NCBI GenBank assembly: GCA_018333075.1
Contig: BORH01000001.1
Location: 124,001-188,000 of the forward strand
DNA length: 64,000 bases
Source: Heyndrickxia sporothermodurans
GTDB taxonomy: Bacteria > Bacillota > Bacilli > Bacillales > Bacillaceae_C
Direction: 5' to 3'
In this document: piece by piece, positions 42,267 through 52,679 of the stretch
How positions within the stretch are numbered: position 1 is the stretch's first letter
Layout: each line of letters starts with the position of its first letter
Notes under the pieces: generated by a model
The model's database searches: none
What the model was told of the DNA's origin: nothing
The model's input: only the letters and a program-made list of their open reading frames with translations
Translations under genes and position numbers: made by a program

Positions 42267-43589
42267 TTATTCATTTTCAATTTGATTAAACAGATCAAGC
42301 TCAGAATCATCTTTTGGCCGACCTGGCAACACAAGATTTAAAATAACACCAATTATTGCAGCTAACGCCATTCCTGAAAGTTCAAATTTAGGTGAAAATC
42401 TGATGAAAGCTCCACCTATTCCGATTACTAGAATAACCGAGGAGATTAATAAATTTCGATTTTCTCCAAAATCAACCTTATGTTCAACAAGCATTCTTAG
42501 TCCGCTTGAGGCAATAATACCGAATAAAATAATCGACACACCACCCATAACCGCTTGAGGGATTGAGCTAAGAAATGCACTGACCTTCCCAATGAAGCTG
42601 AAGCAGATGGCAAACACACCAGCTCCACCAATGACATACACACTATAGGCACGTGTAATGGCTAATACTCCAATATTCTCCCCATATGTTGTAGTAGGCG
42701 GTCCTCCTATTAAGGAAGCAATGATGATTGATACTCCATCACCAAGAATTGAACTGTCTAATCCTGGATCAGCAACTAAATCTCTATTAACAACTTTACT
42801 TAACACCAGCTGATGACCAATATGCTCTGCTAAAGTAACAATTGCTACCGGTACGATAAGTAGTACGATGGACCATGAAAATGATGGTTCATAGCTTACA
42901 AAAGGCATGGTGAAATCAGGAATTTCAAACCACTTCGCCTTTATAATACCTGAGAAATTAACAATTCCTGCAAAAGCAGCAATGATATATCCTCCAATTA
43001 TTCCTAACAATATTGGTATAAGTTTAAAAAATCCTTTAAAATAAGTGGAGCTGATAATTGTGATAGCAACGGTGCTTAATGCGACTAAAATATGCTTTGT
43101 ACTATAGACCAGATCTTGTGTCGGAGCTCCGAAGTTTTTATACATTGACATTCCAACGGCTGTTCCGGCTAGGCCCAATCCAATGACCATAATAATTGGA
43201 CCCGCCACAACTGGTGGCAATAATCTCATTAACCACCTATAGCCAAACTTGTGAATAAATAATGCCACAATTCCATAGACAATCCCCGTCAAAAAAGTCG
43301 CTAACATCATTGCTCCAGGACCGCCAGCTACTTTTGCTGTAATTAATGGTGCTATAAAGGCAAAAGAAGAACCTAAGTAAGCAGGAACTTTACCTTTCGT
43401 TATGATAAGATATGCTAATGTTCCTAGACCACTTGATGCTAGTGCAACAGCAGGACTAAGCCCAACAAGCATTGGAACGAGTACGGTAGATCCAAACATG
43501 GCAAATAAATGTTGTATACTTAAGCTTATCCATTGTGTAAAATTTGGTTTTTCATCAATATCTAAGACTAAATTTTTGTTTTCCTTCAT
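42267..43589 (-). CDS. pyrP: Uracil permease
   Basis: This membrane proton symporter imports uracil. The 440 residues form about fourteen membrane segments of the NCS2/UraA family, with PMLVGLSPAVALASSG near the N-terminus, the conserved Glu in TLAEHIGH near residue 255 and TTYGENIGVLA near 305. ATG 43589 follows AGGAGGTAAC; the frame open to 43670 runs through the terminator hairpin of the attenuator and is not used. It lies between two PyrR attenuators. Confidence 0.95.
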   Translation of the reverse strand: MKENKNLVLDIDEKPNFTQWISLSIQHLFAMFGSTVLVPMLVGLSPAVALASSGLGTLAYLIITKGKVPAYLGSSFAFIAPLITAKVAGGPGAMMLATFLTGIVYGIVALFIHKFGYRWLMRLLPPVVAGPIIMVIGLGLAGTAVGMSMYKNFGAPTQDLVYSTKHILVALSTVAITIISSTYFKGFFKLIPILLGIIGGYIIAAFAGIVNFSGIIKAKWFEIPDFTMPFVSYEPSFSWSIVLLIVPVAIVTLAEHIGHQLVLSKVVNRDLVADPGLDSSILGDGVSIIIASLIGGPPTTTYGENIGVLAITRAYSVYVIGGAGVFAICFSFIGKVSAFLSSIPQAVMGGVSIILFGIIASSGLRMLVEHKVDFGENRNLLISSVILVIGIGGAFIRFSPKFELSGMALAAIIGVILNLVLPGRPKDDSELDLFNQIENE

Positions 43590-43614
43590 TTTTGTTACCT
43601 CCTGTTGTGATATT

Positions 43615-43735
43615 TGCGTTTTTTGCAAACAAAAACCCTCTCTTCGTAGCTTTAGCCAGAAGGAGGGCACAAAAATGGTGAGGTAACCTTTCTACTAATT
43701 ACCTAATCCACCTTTGTCAGCCTCTCTGGACTGCT
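43615..43735 (-). promoter_or_regulatory. PyrR attenuator 2 (pyrR-pyrP)
   Basis: The PyrR-binding core TCCAGAGAGGCT lies at 43720-43731 on the minus strand. The downstream terminator pairs CCCTCCTTC with GAAGAGAGGG (about 43637-43667) and is followed by TTTTTGTTTGC. It controls entry into pyrP and the rest of the operon. Confidence 0.9.
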
Positions 43736-43750
43736 TTTAAAAGGTACTAT

Positions 43751-44293
<543 letters not shown>

Positions 44294-44317
44294 TTACCTT
44301 CCCACCTTTTCAAATAA

Positions 44318-44405
44318 AAAACCCTCTCGCCTAGCAGGCAAGAGGGTATACGAATTCGTCACCAAATGAAATATCGCTACCTTCTCAGCCTCACTGGACT
44401 GTATT
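44318..44405 (-). promoter_or_regulatory. PyrR attenuator 1 (pyr leader)
   Basis: The binding core on the minus strand is TCCAGTGAGGCT (44388-44399), one base different from the other two copies. The terminator pairs ACCCTCT-GCCT with AGGC-AGAGGGT (44321-44347) and ends in TTTTTTATTTG. It lies in the 5' leader of the operon. Confidence 0.9.
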
Positions 44406-44428
44406 AAAGGACGTATTTAACTATTAAT

Positions 44429-44457
44429 AGATTAATACGTACTTGTATGTTTGTCAA
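44429..44457 (-). promoter_or_regulatory. pyr operon promoter
   Basis: On the minus strand a perfect TTGACA (44452-44457) is 17 bases from TAATCT (44429-44434). It sits between rluD and the first PyrR site, where the operon promoter is expected. The -35 abuts the rluD stop codon. Confidence 0.6.
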
Positions 44458-44458
44458 C

Positions 44459-45364
44459 TTAATTTTTCAGTGAATCAAGAAGCTTAGTAAATTCTTCAGG
44501 CAATGGTGCTTCAAATTCTAAATATTTTTCAGTTCTAGGATGAATAAATCCTAAAACGCCAGCATGTAATGCCTGCCCGTCAATTGGAAGCGTCTTTCTT
44601 GGTCCATATTTCGGATCACCAGCGAGTGGATAACCAATATATTTCATATGAACTCTAATTTGATGAGTTCGCCCAGTTTCTAATTCACATTCTACAAAAG
44701 TAAATTGATCAAAACGTTCTATTACTCTAAAATGTGTGACTGCATGTTTCCCATTGTCTACTACTGTCATTTTTTGTCGATCATCAGAATCGCGACCAAT
44801 AGGAGCATCAATCGTTCCAACATTATGAGGGATAACTCCATGTACAATGGCATAATATTTTCTTGTTACTGATTTTTCAACTAGTTGATTAACTAATCTT
44901 TCATGTGCGAAATCATTTTTTGCAACCATTAAAAGCCCAGAAGTATCTTTGTCAATTCGATGGACTATTCCTGGTCTCAATACGCCATTTATGCCTGATA
45001 AATCAGTGCAGTGTGCCATTAATCCATTTACTAACGTTCCCGATGTGTGGCCAGGAGCCGGATGGACTACTATCCCTTTCGGTTTATTAACAACTAATAC
45101 ATCCCCATCCTCATAATAGATATCAAGATTCATGTCTTCTGGTTCTACATTTAATGCTTCAGGTTCAGGGATTTCAATGATAATTTGATCATTCATTACA
45201 CATTTATAATTAGACTTAACTTGCTTACCATTCACGTTCACATGTCCTTCTTTGATCCATTGCTGCACCTGTGAACGTGACCATTCTTCATTTAAAGCGG
45301 AAATAATCTTATCAATTCGTTCATTATTTTCACTTTCAAGAATGAGATGTTCCATTATTTCCAT
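44459..45364 (-). CDS. rluD: 23S rRNA pseudouridine synthase, RluD family (YlyB)
   Basis: It isomerises uridines in 23S rRNA (helix 69 sites in the RluD family). The 301 residues have an N-terminal S4 domain ([18 protein letters not shown]), the catalytic Asp in [12 protein letters not shown] and [16 protein letters not shown] 45364 follows AAAGGAG by eight bases and lies inside the end of lspA, a 29-base overlap. YlyB of B. subtilis occupies the same position; exact target positions are inferred from the family. Confidence 0.92.
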   Translation of the reverse strand: MEIMEHLILESENNERIDKIISALNEEWSRSQVQQWIKEGHVNVNGKQVKSNYKCVMNDQIIIEIPEPEALNVEPEDMNLDIYYEDGDVLVVNKPKGIVVHPAPGHTSGTLVNGLMAHCTDLSGINGVLRPGIVHRIDKDTSGLLMVAKNDFAHERLVNQLVEKSVTRKYYAIVHGVIPHNVGTIDAPIGRDSDDRQKMTVVDNGKHAVTHFRVIERFDQFTFVECELETGRTHQIRVHMKYIGYPLAGDPKYGPRKTLPIDGQALHAGVLGFIHPRTEKYLEFEAPLPEEFTKLLDSLKN

Positions 45365-45821
45365 ACGATTTCTCCTTTGACTTTCGCTCTTCCATTAACA
45401 TTGAAATAAATAATAAAATCACACCTATTGTTAAACTTGCATCGGCAATATTAAATATCGGAAAATTAATAATTTCAGCATAAAGAAAGTCAACCACTTC
45501 TTTTCGAAAGAGTCGATCTATAAAGTTTCCAATTGCACCACCGAGCATAAATGCAAGACTGATTCCTAACAATAATTTCCCTTTTGCATGCTTTTGAATA
45601 TAATAAATGATTCCACATACAACAATCAGGGTGATTAAATAAAATAACCACATTTGTCCTTGTAATATCCCCCATGCTGCACCTTGGTTTCGATGTGAGG
45701 TAATAGAAAAAATATTTTCAATAATAGGAATTCTTTCTCCAAGTTCCATATTTTTTACAACAAGAAATTTAGTAATTTGGTCTAATGCAATAACGAACAA
45801 TGCAACTATGTAATAAATCAC
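45336..45821 (-). CDS. lspA: Lipoprotein signal peptidase
   Basis: LspA cleaves the signal peptide of prolipoproteins after lipid attachment. The 161 residues make four membrane helices, with the conserved [20 protein letters not shown], and the two catalytic Asp in GNFIDRL and FNIADAS. The start is GTG at 45821 ([17 protein letters not shown] follows), seven to eight bases after GGGGG; the frame is open to 45917 but the extra charged stretch does not belong to the family. A TACAAT -10-like sequence lies about 65 bases upstream. Confidence 0.93.
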   Translation of the reverse strand: MIYYIVALFVIALDQITKFLVVKNMELGERIPIIENIFSITSHRNQGAAWGILQGQMWLFYLITLIVVCGIIYYIQKHAKGKLLLGISLAFMLGGAIGNFIDRLFRKEVVDFLYAEIINFPIFNIADASLTIGVILLFISMLMEERKSKEKSYGNNGTSHS

Positions 45822-46028
45822 AAAGGAAACCCCCGTATTCAATTTTTTCTTACAATAGGTATTTTTCTTCCTTTGAATTGTAGCATAAACGGGGGGTTTG
45901 GAAAAGAATAAGATCATTGAGCCACATTCGTCATTTGATATACAAATAAATTTGGTTAGAAATCGATAGAACTAATTCATATTTCTAAATACTAATGGTA
46001 AGTGATACTTATTTTAAAATGATGCAAA

Positions 46029-46316
46029 CTAATTAAAAGGAATGGTTATTTTCCCGAAAGACGTAAGACGAGTCCATTCATCAGTGGATCTTAATGTAGG
46101 TATTGTAAATAACCACTCATTTGGAATTGGTTCGCCATTACTTTCACATTTTCCATAACAGCCTGCATTCCATTTTGAAAGGGCAGTATCAATGTCCTTT
46201 AACTCTTCATTTATCATATCTTTAATTAATTCATCATCTGTAACATAAGCATTCAATTCGTTTTTTAAGTCATGAAGTAAATGAAAAAGCTGTTGCTGAT
46301 CCTTGTTAAGGTACAT
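46029..46316 (-). CDS. ylyA: RNA polymerase-binding protein YlyA
   Basis: This 95-residue DksA/TraR-like protein has an N-terminal helical hairpin (about 1-50) and the remnant zinc-finger segment CYGKCESNGEPIP, in which only two of the usual four cysteines remain. B. subtilis YlyA, in the same place between ileS and lspA, binds RNA polymerase and raises sigma-G dependent germination genes. The placement and size support this assignment. The ATG has an AGGAGGGA site. Sequence similarity in this family is low, so I am less sure than for the neighbours. Confidence 0.75.
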   Translation of the reverse strand: MYLNKDQQQLFHLLHDLKNELNAYVTDDELIKDMINEELKDIDTALSKWNAGCYGKCESNGEPIPNEWLFTIPTLRSTDEWTRLTSFGKITIPFN

Positions 46317-46403
46317 TGTAGTCCCTCCTTTTAATTATCAATAGTTTACCCCTCTTTACATATTGTTTGAGGTGTAACTCTTACATAATGTTACATAAAA
46401 TAG

Positions 46404-46436
46404 AAAACCCCCGAAGATTTACCTTCGAGGGTTTTA
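46404..46436 (-). terminator. ileS terminator
   Basis: On the minus strand AAAACCCTCGAAG pairs with CTTCGGGGGTTTT around a 6-base loop, followed by CTATTTTATG. It begins about 30 bases after the ileS stop. Confidence 0.85.
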
Positions 46437-46467
46437 GCATTCTTGTATCCAGACTATTTAGGAATGA

Positions 46468-49236
46468 TTAAGCCTTTTCGTATGATTCTTTTACCACCGT
46501 AGCACAACGTGTACATAGTGTAGGATGTTCTGCTACTTGACCAACGTCAGGAGTGACGACCCAGCATCGTTCACATGTTTCACCATCTGCTTTTTCAACT
46601 AAAATGGTTGCATGATCTAGCTTTAAGGCATGCTCTGGAGCATCTTCAATTGAACCTGCAATTTCAAATCCAGAAACGATGAACAACTGCTTCATACTTT
46701 CAGAAATTGAATCTAATAGCTGTTTTGTTTGTTCATTAACATATAGAGTGATTTTTGCTGTTAATGATTTACCGATTACTTTTTCATTTCGAGCAACTTC
46801 CAATGCTTTCAATACATCATCGCGTAGTTTTAAAAACTCTTCCCATTTTGCTTCAATTTCTTTGGCATTAGGTAATTCCATAGCTTCTGGAATATCTGTT
46901 AATTGTACACTTTCATCTTTAACACCCGGAATATATGCCCATACTTCATCTGCTGTATGTGATAAGATTGGTGATAAAAGTTTTGTCAATGCAATAAGTG
47001 AATCATATAAAACAGTTTGCATCGCGCGGCGTTCAAAGTTATCCTTCGCCTCAATATATAATACATCTTTAGCAAAATCTAAGTAGAATGAGCTTAAATC
47101 TAATGTACAGAAATTATTCACTGCATGATAAATACTAGAGAATTCGTATCTTTCATATGAATCGCGAACATGTTTGATTAGCTTATTTAATTTTACAAGC
47201 ATATACTGATCAACTTCACGTAGATCCTCATAGTTAATTTTATCTGTTGAAGGATTAAAATCCGCTAAATTTCCAAGTAAGAAACGGAAAGTATTACGAA
47301 TTTTACGATAAACTTCAGAAACTTGCTTTAAAATTGCATCTGAAACACGAACATCTGCTTGATAGTCTACTGAAGCAACCCATAAACGAATAATATCTGC
47401 TCCAAGCTGGTTAATTACTTTACCCGGTACGATAACATTACCTAATGACTTACTCATTTTACGACCTTCACCATCAAGAGTAAATCCATGACTTAATACG
47501 CCTTTATATGGAGCTTTTCCCGTAACAGCAACTGCAGTTGTTAAAGAAGAGTTAAACCAGCCTCGGTATTGGTCTGATCCTTCCAAATACAAATCTGCTG
47601 GACGTTGCAGATCTTCACGTTCCTCTAAAACTGCTTGATGTGATGAACCTGAATCAAACCAAACATCCATAATATCGTTTTCTTTCGTAAATTTACCATT
47701 TGGACTTCCTGGATGTGTAAAGCCTTCAGGCAATAAATCTTTCGCTTCACGTTCAAACCACACATTTGAACCATGCTCACGGAATAAATTAGAAATATGT
47801 TGAATGGTTTCGTCTGTAATAATTGGTTCACCATTTTCAGCATAAAACACTGGAATCGGTACGCCCCAAGCACGTTGTCTAGAAATACACCAATCTCCAC
47901 GGTCACGCACCATATTAAATAAACGTGTTTCCCCCCATGTCGGAACCCACTTCACATCTTGAACTGCTTTTAATAGCTCAGGACGGAATTTATCAATAGA
48001 CGCAAACCATTGAGCAGTTGCACGGAAAATAACTGGCTTTTTAGTTCTCCAATCATGTGGGTACGAGTGAGTAAAGAAAGTTAATTTTAATAATGCTCCT
48101 ACTTCCTCTAGCTTTTCAGTAATTGGTTTATTAGCTTTATCATAAAATAGTCCTTCAAACCCAGGTGCTTCTGCTGTCATCACACCTTTATCATCTACAG
48201 GACACAACACATCTAACCCATATTTTTTTCCAACAATAAAGTCATCTTCCCCATGGCCAGGAGCTGTATGAACACATCCTGTTCCAGCATCAGTTGTTAC
48301 ATGCTCACCTAACATAACTAAAGAATCACGTTCATATAGCGGATGTTTAGCTAAAATATATTCTAAATCTTTACCAACAACTGTTTTTACTACTTTTGGT
48401 TCTTCCCATTCTAAAACATTCGTTACTTCCTCAAGAAGTGCTTCAGCAATTAAATATTTTTCATTATTAACCGCAACTACTGCATATTTTAACTCTGGAT
48501 GTACCGAAATACCCAAGTTTGCAGGAATGGTCCAAGGAGTTGTTGTCCAAATGATAATTTTCGTATCAGTATCCAAAACATTTTTTCCGTCTTTTACTTC
48601 AAATGCTACATAGATAGATGCTGAACGTTTATCTTGATATTCAATTTCAGCTTCAGCTAATGCAGATTCACTTGATGGGGACCAATAAACAGGCTTAAGC
48701 CCTTTATAGATATAACCCTTTTTAGCCATCTCTCCGAACACTTTAATTTGTTGTGCTTCATATTCAGGCTTCAACGTTAAATATGGGTTTTCCCAATCAC
48801 CACGCACACCTAATCGTTTAAATGCTGATCGTTGATTATCCACTTGCTCATATGCATATTCTGCACATTTTTGGCGAAATTCAGCGATTGTCATTTCCTT
48901 TCTTTTTACACCTTTGTTTGTTAATGCTTGCTCAATAGGTAAACCATGTGTATCCCAACCTGGTACATATGGAGCTTGATAACCAGTCATCGATTTGTAT
49001 CGTACAATAAAGTCCTTTAATGTTTTATTTAATGCATGCCCCATATGTAGATCCCCATTTGCATATGGTGGTCCATCATGAAGGACAAATAATGGTCTTC
49101 CTGCTGTTTTTTCTTGTACTTTTTTATAGATATTCATTTCTTCCCATTTTTCTTGAATTTCTGGTTCCCTTTTCGGAAGATTCCCTCGCATCGGAAATTC
49201 TGTTTTTGGCATCAATAACGTATCTTTATAGTCCAT
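46468..49236 (-). CDS. ileS: Isoleucyl-tRNA synthetase
   Basis: It charges tRNA-Ile and edits mischarged valine. The 922 residues have the HIGH motif in [14 protein letters not shown], an editing domain (about 200-390, with [11 protein letters not shown] and [12 protein letters not shown]), the KMSKS loop in [10 protein letters not shown] near residue 595, and a C-terminal zinc site (CERCW and CTRC). The length and type are those of the bacterial ileS1 class. It is under T-box control. Confidence 0.98.
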   Translation of the reverse strand: MDYKDTLLMPKTEFPMRGNLPKREPEIQEKWEEMNIYKKVQEKTAGRPLFVLHDGPPYANGDLHMGHALNKTLKDFIVRYKSMTGYQAPYVPGWDTHGLPIEQALTNKGVKRKEMTIAEFRQKCAEYAYEQVDNQRSAFKRLGVRGDWENPYLTLKPEYEAQQIKVFGEMAKKGYIYKGLKPVYWSPSSESALAEAEIEYQDKRSASIYVAFEVKDGKNVLDTDTKIIIWTTTPWTIPANLGISVHPELKYAVVAVNNEKYLIAEALLEEVTNVLEWEEPKVVKTVVGKDLEYILAKHPLYERDSLVMLGEHVTTDAGTGCVHTAPGHGEDDFIVGKKYGLDVLCPVDDKGVMTAEAPGFEGLFYDKANKPITEKLEEVGALLKLTFFTHSYPHDWRTKKPVIFRATAQWFASIDKFRPELLKAVQDVKWVPTWGETRLFNMVRDRGDWCISRQRAWGVPIPVFYAENGEPIITDETIQHISNLFREHGSNVWFEREAKDLLPEGFTHPGSPNGKFTKENDIMDVWFDSGSSHQAVLEEREDLQRPADLYLEGSDQYRGWFNSSLTTAVAVTGKAPYKGVLSHGFTLDGEGRKMSKSLGNVIVPGKVINQLGADIIRLWVASVDYQADVRVSDAILKQVSEVYRKIRNTFRFLLGNLADFNPSTDKINYEDLREVDQYMLVKLNKLIKHVRDSYERYEFSSIYHAVNNFCTLDLSSFYLDFAKDVLYIEAKDNFERRAMQTVLYDSLIALTKLLSPILSHTADEVWAYIPGVKDESVQLTDIPEAMELPNAKEIEAKWEEFLKLRDDVLKALEVARNEKVIGKSLTAKITLYVNEQTKQLLDSISESMKQLFIVSGFEIAGSIEDAPEHALKLDHATILVEKADGETCERCWVVTPDVGQVAEHPTLCTRCATVVKESYEKA

Positions 49237-49351
49237 GTTTTTTCCTCCTAATGTTAAAAATGAACTTGTTTCTTTGTCTAATAGAAATGTTATTATTCAC
49301 TGTATTAACATATATACAGTTTCTTATTACGAAACCCCTTTAAAGAATAAA

Positions 49352-49690
49352 ATAAAAAGCCTTCTCATCCCTATAAAAAGGGACGAGAAGGCTTTCCCGC
49401 GGTACCACCCTAATAGATCATTAAAAACCAATTTAATGTCCACTCAAGCATCCGTAACGTGTATGAAACGCTTTTATCTAATAACCACAAATATCAATCC
49501 AATGACTTACTAAAATAAAGCTATCTAAAATAAAGTCATTAATTAAATTTTGGCTTTCAATTCAAGAACTCTAGGGTGATCTTCCAATTATTCGCTTATG
49601 TCAAGCTTCCACTACCCTTGACTCGCTAAGTTTCATAAGACGTTGAATAACTGTACTGTCCCTGTCATCGTTTTTTATTATTTGTCATAA
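49352..49690 (-). promoter_or_regulatory. Isoleucine T-box riboswitch
   Basis: The leader carries the T-box sequence AGGGTGGTACCGCGG (49397-49411), followed on the minus strand by a terminator stem (AAAGCCTTCTCGTCCC against GGGATGAGAAGGCTTT, 49356-49395) and TTATTTT. Stem I contains a GAAGATCACC loop, with ATC (49578-49580) as a likely isoleucine specifier. Uncharged tRNA-Ile should stabilise the antiterminator and switch ileS on. This accounts for the 486-base gap between divIVA and ileS. Confidence 0.95.
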
Positions 49691-49720
49691 ATTATATGTG
49701 AAATTATTTCACTTCGTCAA
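49691..49720 (-). promoter_or_regulatory. ileS promoter
   Basis: On the minus strand TTGACG (49715-49720) and TATAAT (49691-49696) are 18 bases apart, directly after the divIVA stop codon and at the head of the T-box leader. Confidence 0.8.
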
Positions 49721-49722
49721 GA

Positions 49723-50229
49723 CTAATTCACTTCTTCTTCAATATTTAGCTCAGTCGCATCAATATCAAATTGCATTAGTTTATCCCAATCATCATTTCG
49801 AAGTAAATCCAATTGAGCTTCTATTAACATCCTAAAGCGTGTACGGAAAACTTTAGATTGCTTTTTTAGCTCCTCAATCTCTAAAGCAATTTTTCGAGCT
49901 TTTGATAACGCTTCGTTGACGATCCGGTCAGCATTTTTTTCAGCTTCTCTTATAATTAGCTTCGCTTCTTTTTGGGCATTTCCACGAACTTCTTCAGCTG
50001 CTTCTTGGGCAACCACAATTGACTTATGTAAGGTTTCTTCAATATTTGTAAAATGTCCTAGACGCTCATCAAGCGATGATAACTTTTCTTCCAATTCTTT
50101 CTTTTCACGAATAATTAGTTCATAATCTTTAATGACCTGATCAAGAAATTCATTTACTTCATCTTCGTCATATCCGCGAAACCCTTTACTGAATTCTTTA
50201 TTATGTATATCCAATGGCGTTAAAGGCAT
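49723..50229 (-). CDS. divIVA: Cell-pole and septum protein DivIVA
   Basis: DivIVA binds negatively curved membrane and places MinJ/MinCD and, in sporulation, the chromosome origin at the pole. The 168 residues start MPLTPLDIHNKEFSKGFRGY, with the membrane-binding Phe and Arg in FSKGFRGY, followed by coiled coil (about 28-60 and 70-140). The ATG follows GGAGGTGG; the open frame begins 24 bases earlier, upstream of that site. It closes the ylm cluster, as in B. subtilis. Confidence 0.97.
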   Translation of the reverse strand: MPLTPLDIHNKEFSKGFRGYDEDEVNEFLDQVIKDYELIIREKKELEEKLSSLDERLGHFTNIEETLHKSIVVAQEAAEEVRGNAQKEAKLIIREAEKNADRIVNEALSKARKIALEIEELKKQSKVFRTRFRMLIEAQLDLLRNDDWDKLMQFDIDATELNIEEEVN

Positions 50230-50336
50230 CCTGCCACCTCCATTATGTATCAAATATTTTTTATCTTTATAAAATATAAAAGTTCCCTTTTTTATATATT
50301 ATACAAGGTTTCGACAGTTTGTGGAGAAATTCCTGC

Positions 50337-50382
50337 AAATTTAACAAATTATTTAGCTCATTATAAACAATTTGTTAAATTT
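50337..50382. repeat. Perfect 13-bp inverted repeat upstream of divIVA
   Basis: AAATTTAACAAAT (50337-50349) is repeated exactly in inverse at 50370-50382, with a 20-base spacer. On the minus strand the spacer contains TATAAT. It lies about 110 bases upstream of the divIVA start, in a 208-base gap with no gene. It could be an operator pair or a cruciform; no known binding site was recognised. Confidence 0.6.
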
Positions 50383-50437
50383 GATACATATTATCTAAAT
50401 TACTGCTCAAGAAAAAATGCTCCATACAATTCAAAAA

Positions 50438-51214
50438 TCATCTTAATACTCCAGCTTTAATTCGCCACTTTTCCTTTTTTGTTTGACCATCTATTAAAAT
50501 GATTTTACATCTTCCATATCCTCTAGCAGAAATAACATCCTCTACTTCACATAAAAAGGAGGATTGCTCTACTACTCGCCAATTAACTTTAACCAACCCA
50601 TGCTGAATAAGTGTTTGTGCCTTTTGCCTTGACATATTAAAAACGGATGAAAGAATGGCATCTAGTCGCAATGAGCTCACTGTCGTTTGCATTTCATTCC
50701 AATCTTCACCTGTAGGAATAACACTGTCATCAGGGACCTCAATTAGCTGTATTGGTGTTTTCCCAATCTGCTGCAGCTCAAGTTTCACAAACTCACTCAT
50801 TTCACTTGCAATGATAAATTGGATTCTATCTTGATTAAGCAGAATATCACCAAACTTTTCTCGTTTTATTCCTAAAGACATTAGTGTACCAAGTACTTGA
50901 CGATGAGTGATAGTAGTATATTTTTTTGGATATTTAAGTTCAAATACAGATACTTGAAAATCATCATATGTCGGATATAAATATTCCGGAAAAAGTAATG
51001 CCCTTTTTCTTTCACTGTGAGAGTAACCACCGAATATATCTAATTTTACAGACTGACCTGTTCCAATAACAGACTTGACAATATGTAATTGTCTTGGATC
51101 AAGAAAGTCAGTTAATCTTGGAGCATACCGATCCTCTACATCCTGTTTCCATGTGAGGACCTGATCAATAAATTCCTTCTCTTCCTGCCTAAAATGCTGA
51201 TAAATATTATTCAT
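50438..51214 (-). CDS. ylmH: S4-domain RNA-binding protein YlmH
   Basis: This 258-residue protein has an N-terminal region starting MNNIYQHFRQEEKEFIDQ and TDFLDPRQLHI, and a C-terminal S4 RNA-binding domain (about 180-240, with LRLDAILSSVFNMSRQKAQ and GLVKVNW). In B. subtilis YlmH has been linked to ribosome quality control, as has RqcH, encoded further along this window. The nearest ribosome site (AAAGGTGA) is about 13 bases from the ATG, longer than usual, so translation may be weak. Confidence 0.9.
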   Translation of the reverse strand: MNNIYQHFRQEEKEFIDQVLTWKQDVEDRYAPRLTDFLDPRQLHIVKSVIGTGQSVKLDIFGGYSHSERKRALLFPEYLYPTYDDFQVSVFELKYPKKYTTITHRQVLGTLMSLGIKREKFGDILLNQDRIQFIIASEMSEFVKLELQQIGKTPIQLIEVPDDSVIPTGEDWNEMQTTVSSLRLDAILSSVFNMSRQKAQTLIQHGLVKVNWRVVEQSSFLCEVEDVISARGYGRCKIILIDGQTKKEKWRIKAGVLR

Positions 51215-51249
51215 AAAAAATGTTAGGTCACCTTTTCAATTGAAATAAT

Positions 51250-51275
51250 AGAAAAAAGGTAGTATGTACTACCTA
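51250..51275 (-). terminator. Terminator between ylmG and ylmH
   Basis: On the minus strand AGGTAGT / ACTACCT with loop ACAT is followed by TTTTTTC. The stem begins at the ylmG stop codon. It implies partial separation of ylmH from the genes before it. Confidence 0.8.
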
Positions 51276-51533
51276 AAATGTCCACAAATATATTTGATAA
51301 AGACCAAATCTTGCTAATTTTAATACAAAAATTGCAACGATTGGTGAAATATCAATCATACCAATCGGAGGAATAAACCTTCTAAACGGCTCTAAGTATG
51401 GTTCACATACTCGTGCAAATATCTGTCCAATAGAGGATTGCTGCGCATTAAACCACGACATAAAAATGTATATAATAATAACATAGAAATAAATGTTTAT
51501 AACTTCCATTAAAAGATTTATCAAAATACCCAT
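51273..51533 (-). CDS. ylmG: YggT-family membrane protein YlmG
   Basis: This is an 86-residue membrane protein with two hydrophobic segments (about 4-25 and 60-82) and the YggT motif YIFMSWF plus RVCEPYLEPFRRFIPPIG. YggT/YlmG proteins are tied to division in bacteria and to nucleoid partition in plastids. I chose ATG 51533; an in-frame GTG 15 bases upstream lies within the end of sepF and the GAGGTGG ribosome site. It sits between sepF and ylmH as usual. Confidence 0.9.
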   Translation of the reverse strand: MGILINLLMEVINIYFYVIIIYIFMSWFNAQQSSIGQIFARVCEPYLEPFRRFIPPIGMIDISPIVAIFVLKLARFGLYQIYLWTF

Positions 51534-51538
51534 TCGTT

Positions 51539-51976
51539 CTAAGACCACCTCGAATCAAAATCACTTTGCTGAATTAATTCAGTAATACTTCCAGAGACCT
51601 CAACATTGTCTGGTGTACATAAAAAGATATCTGTACCTATTCGTTGAATATCTCCACCTATTGCATAAACGGTTCCACTTAAAAAATCAATAATTCGCTT
51701 GGCTTGATCATGTTCGATACGTTGTAAATTTACAACGACAGCACGACGATTTTTTAAATGATCGGCAACATCTTGGGCTTCCGCATAAACCCTTGGTTCA
51801 ATTAAAATCACTTTTGAAGACTTTTGCACACTTTGTAAGCTCACAACATTTTGCTTTTGATTTGTAGGTTTTGTATATTGTTCTTGCTCGACTTCATTTT
51901 CCATTTTTTCTTCTTCTGTATAATCATATTCATCATCCAGTAAAAAAAACGATTTTAATTTGGTTTTTATCCCCAT
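51539..51976 (-). CDS. sepF: Cell division protein SepF
   Basis: SepF anchors and aligns FtsZ filaments at the membrane. The 145 residues start [19 protein letters not shown], an amphipathic membrane helix, then an acidic linker and the conserved C-terminal domain (about 55-140) with [19 protein letters not shown] and [22 protein letters not shown] 51976 follows AGGAGGTG; a GTG nine bases upstream is part of that site. It lies five bases before ylmG. Confidence 0.96.
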   Translation of the reverse strand: MGIKTKLKSFFLLDDEYDYTEEEKMENEVEQEQYTKPTNQKQNVVSLQSVQKSSKVILIEPRVYAEAQDVADHLKNRRAVVVNLQRIEHDQAKRIIDFLSGTVYAIGGDIQRIGTDIFLCTPDNVEVSGSITELIQQSDFDSRWS

Positions 51977-52007
51977 AAATACCACCTCCTAAGAATTACT
52001 AACTTTA

Positions 52008-52679
52008 TTATTGACCAACTAATGATGTACCAATTCTTATAAATGTTGCTCCTTCTTCAATAGCAATTTTATAATCATTTGACATGCCCATGGATAGTTC
52101 GGCGCAAGGTGCATGTTCAAGCTGTAAAGCTTGAATATTTAATTGTAATTTCTTTAATCCTCGAAAACTATTTCGAATGATTTCTTCATTATCCGTAAAA
52201 GGAGCCATTGTCATTAAACCGATAATTTTTATATAATGAAATGCTTTTAGTTGATGAATAAAATCTAGCACATTTTCAGGATTTATTCCATGCTTAGAAT
52301 CCTCTCCGGATACATTGACTTGAACGAAGCATGAAATAGGTTTGTTTGTTCTCTTATTAATTTCTTCTGCTAAGGATAAACGATCAAGAGAATGAATGAA
52401 TGACACTTTATCAATAATATTTTTCACTTTTCTCGTTTGAAGTGTTCCAATAAAGTGCCATATCGCTCGGTCTCCCAATGTCTCCCATTTATTTAATAAA
52501 CCATCATCACGGTTTTCTCCTAAATGAATAATTCCAGTTTCTATTGCTTCATTTGCTCGTTTAGTTGTTACATATTTTGTTACTGCAATAATTTTAATCT
52601 CACTAGGATTTCTATTGGCTGTTTTACATGCAGAATTTATATTTTCAGTTATCATTGAAAGATTTTCAGCAACTTTCAT
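52008..52679 (-). CDS. ylmE: PLP-binding protein YlmE (YggS/COG0325 family)
   Basis: This protein binds pyridoxal phosphate and keeps vitamin B6 and amino-acid pools balanced. The 223-residue barrel has the PLP lysine in IAVTKYV near residue 35, HFIGTLQTRK, and SMGMSNDY with the phosphate-binding end GTSLVGQ. The ATG overlaps the ylmD stop as ATGA. The link to sepF is a conserved gene neighbourhood, not a known shared pathway. Confidence 0.94.
   Translation of the reverse strand: MKVAENLSMITENINSACKTANRNPSEIKIIAVTKYVTTKRANEAIETGIIHLGENRDDGLLNKWETLGDRAIWHFIGTLQTRKVKNIIDKVSFIHSLDRLSLAEEINKRTNKPISCFVQVNVSGEDSKHGINPENVLDFIHQLKAFHYIKIIGLMTMAPFTDNEEIIRNSFRGLKKLQLNIQALQLEHAPCAELSMGMSNDYKIAIEEGATFIRIGTSLVGQ

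Noticed and set aside
46679-47086. Plus-strand frame of 135 codons opposite ileS
   Set aside because: Antisense shadow of ileS with no start signal.
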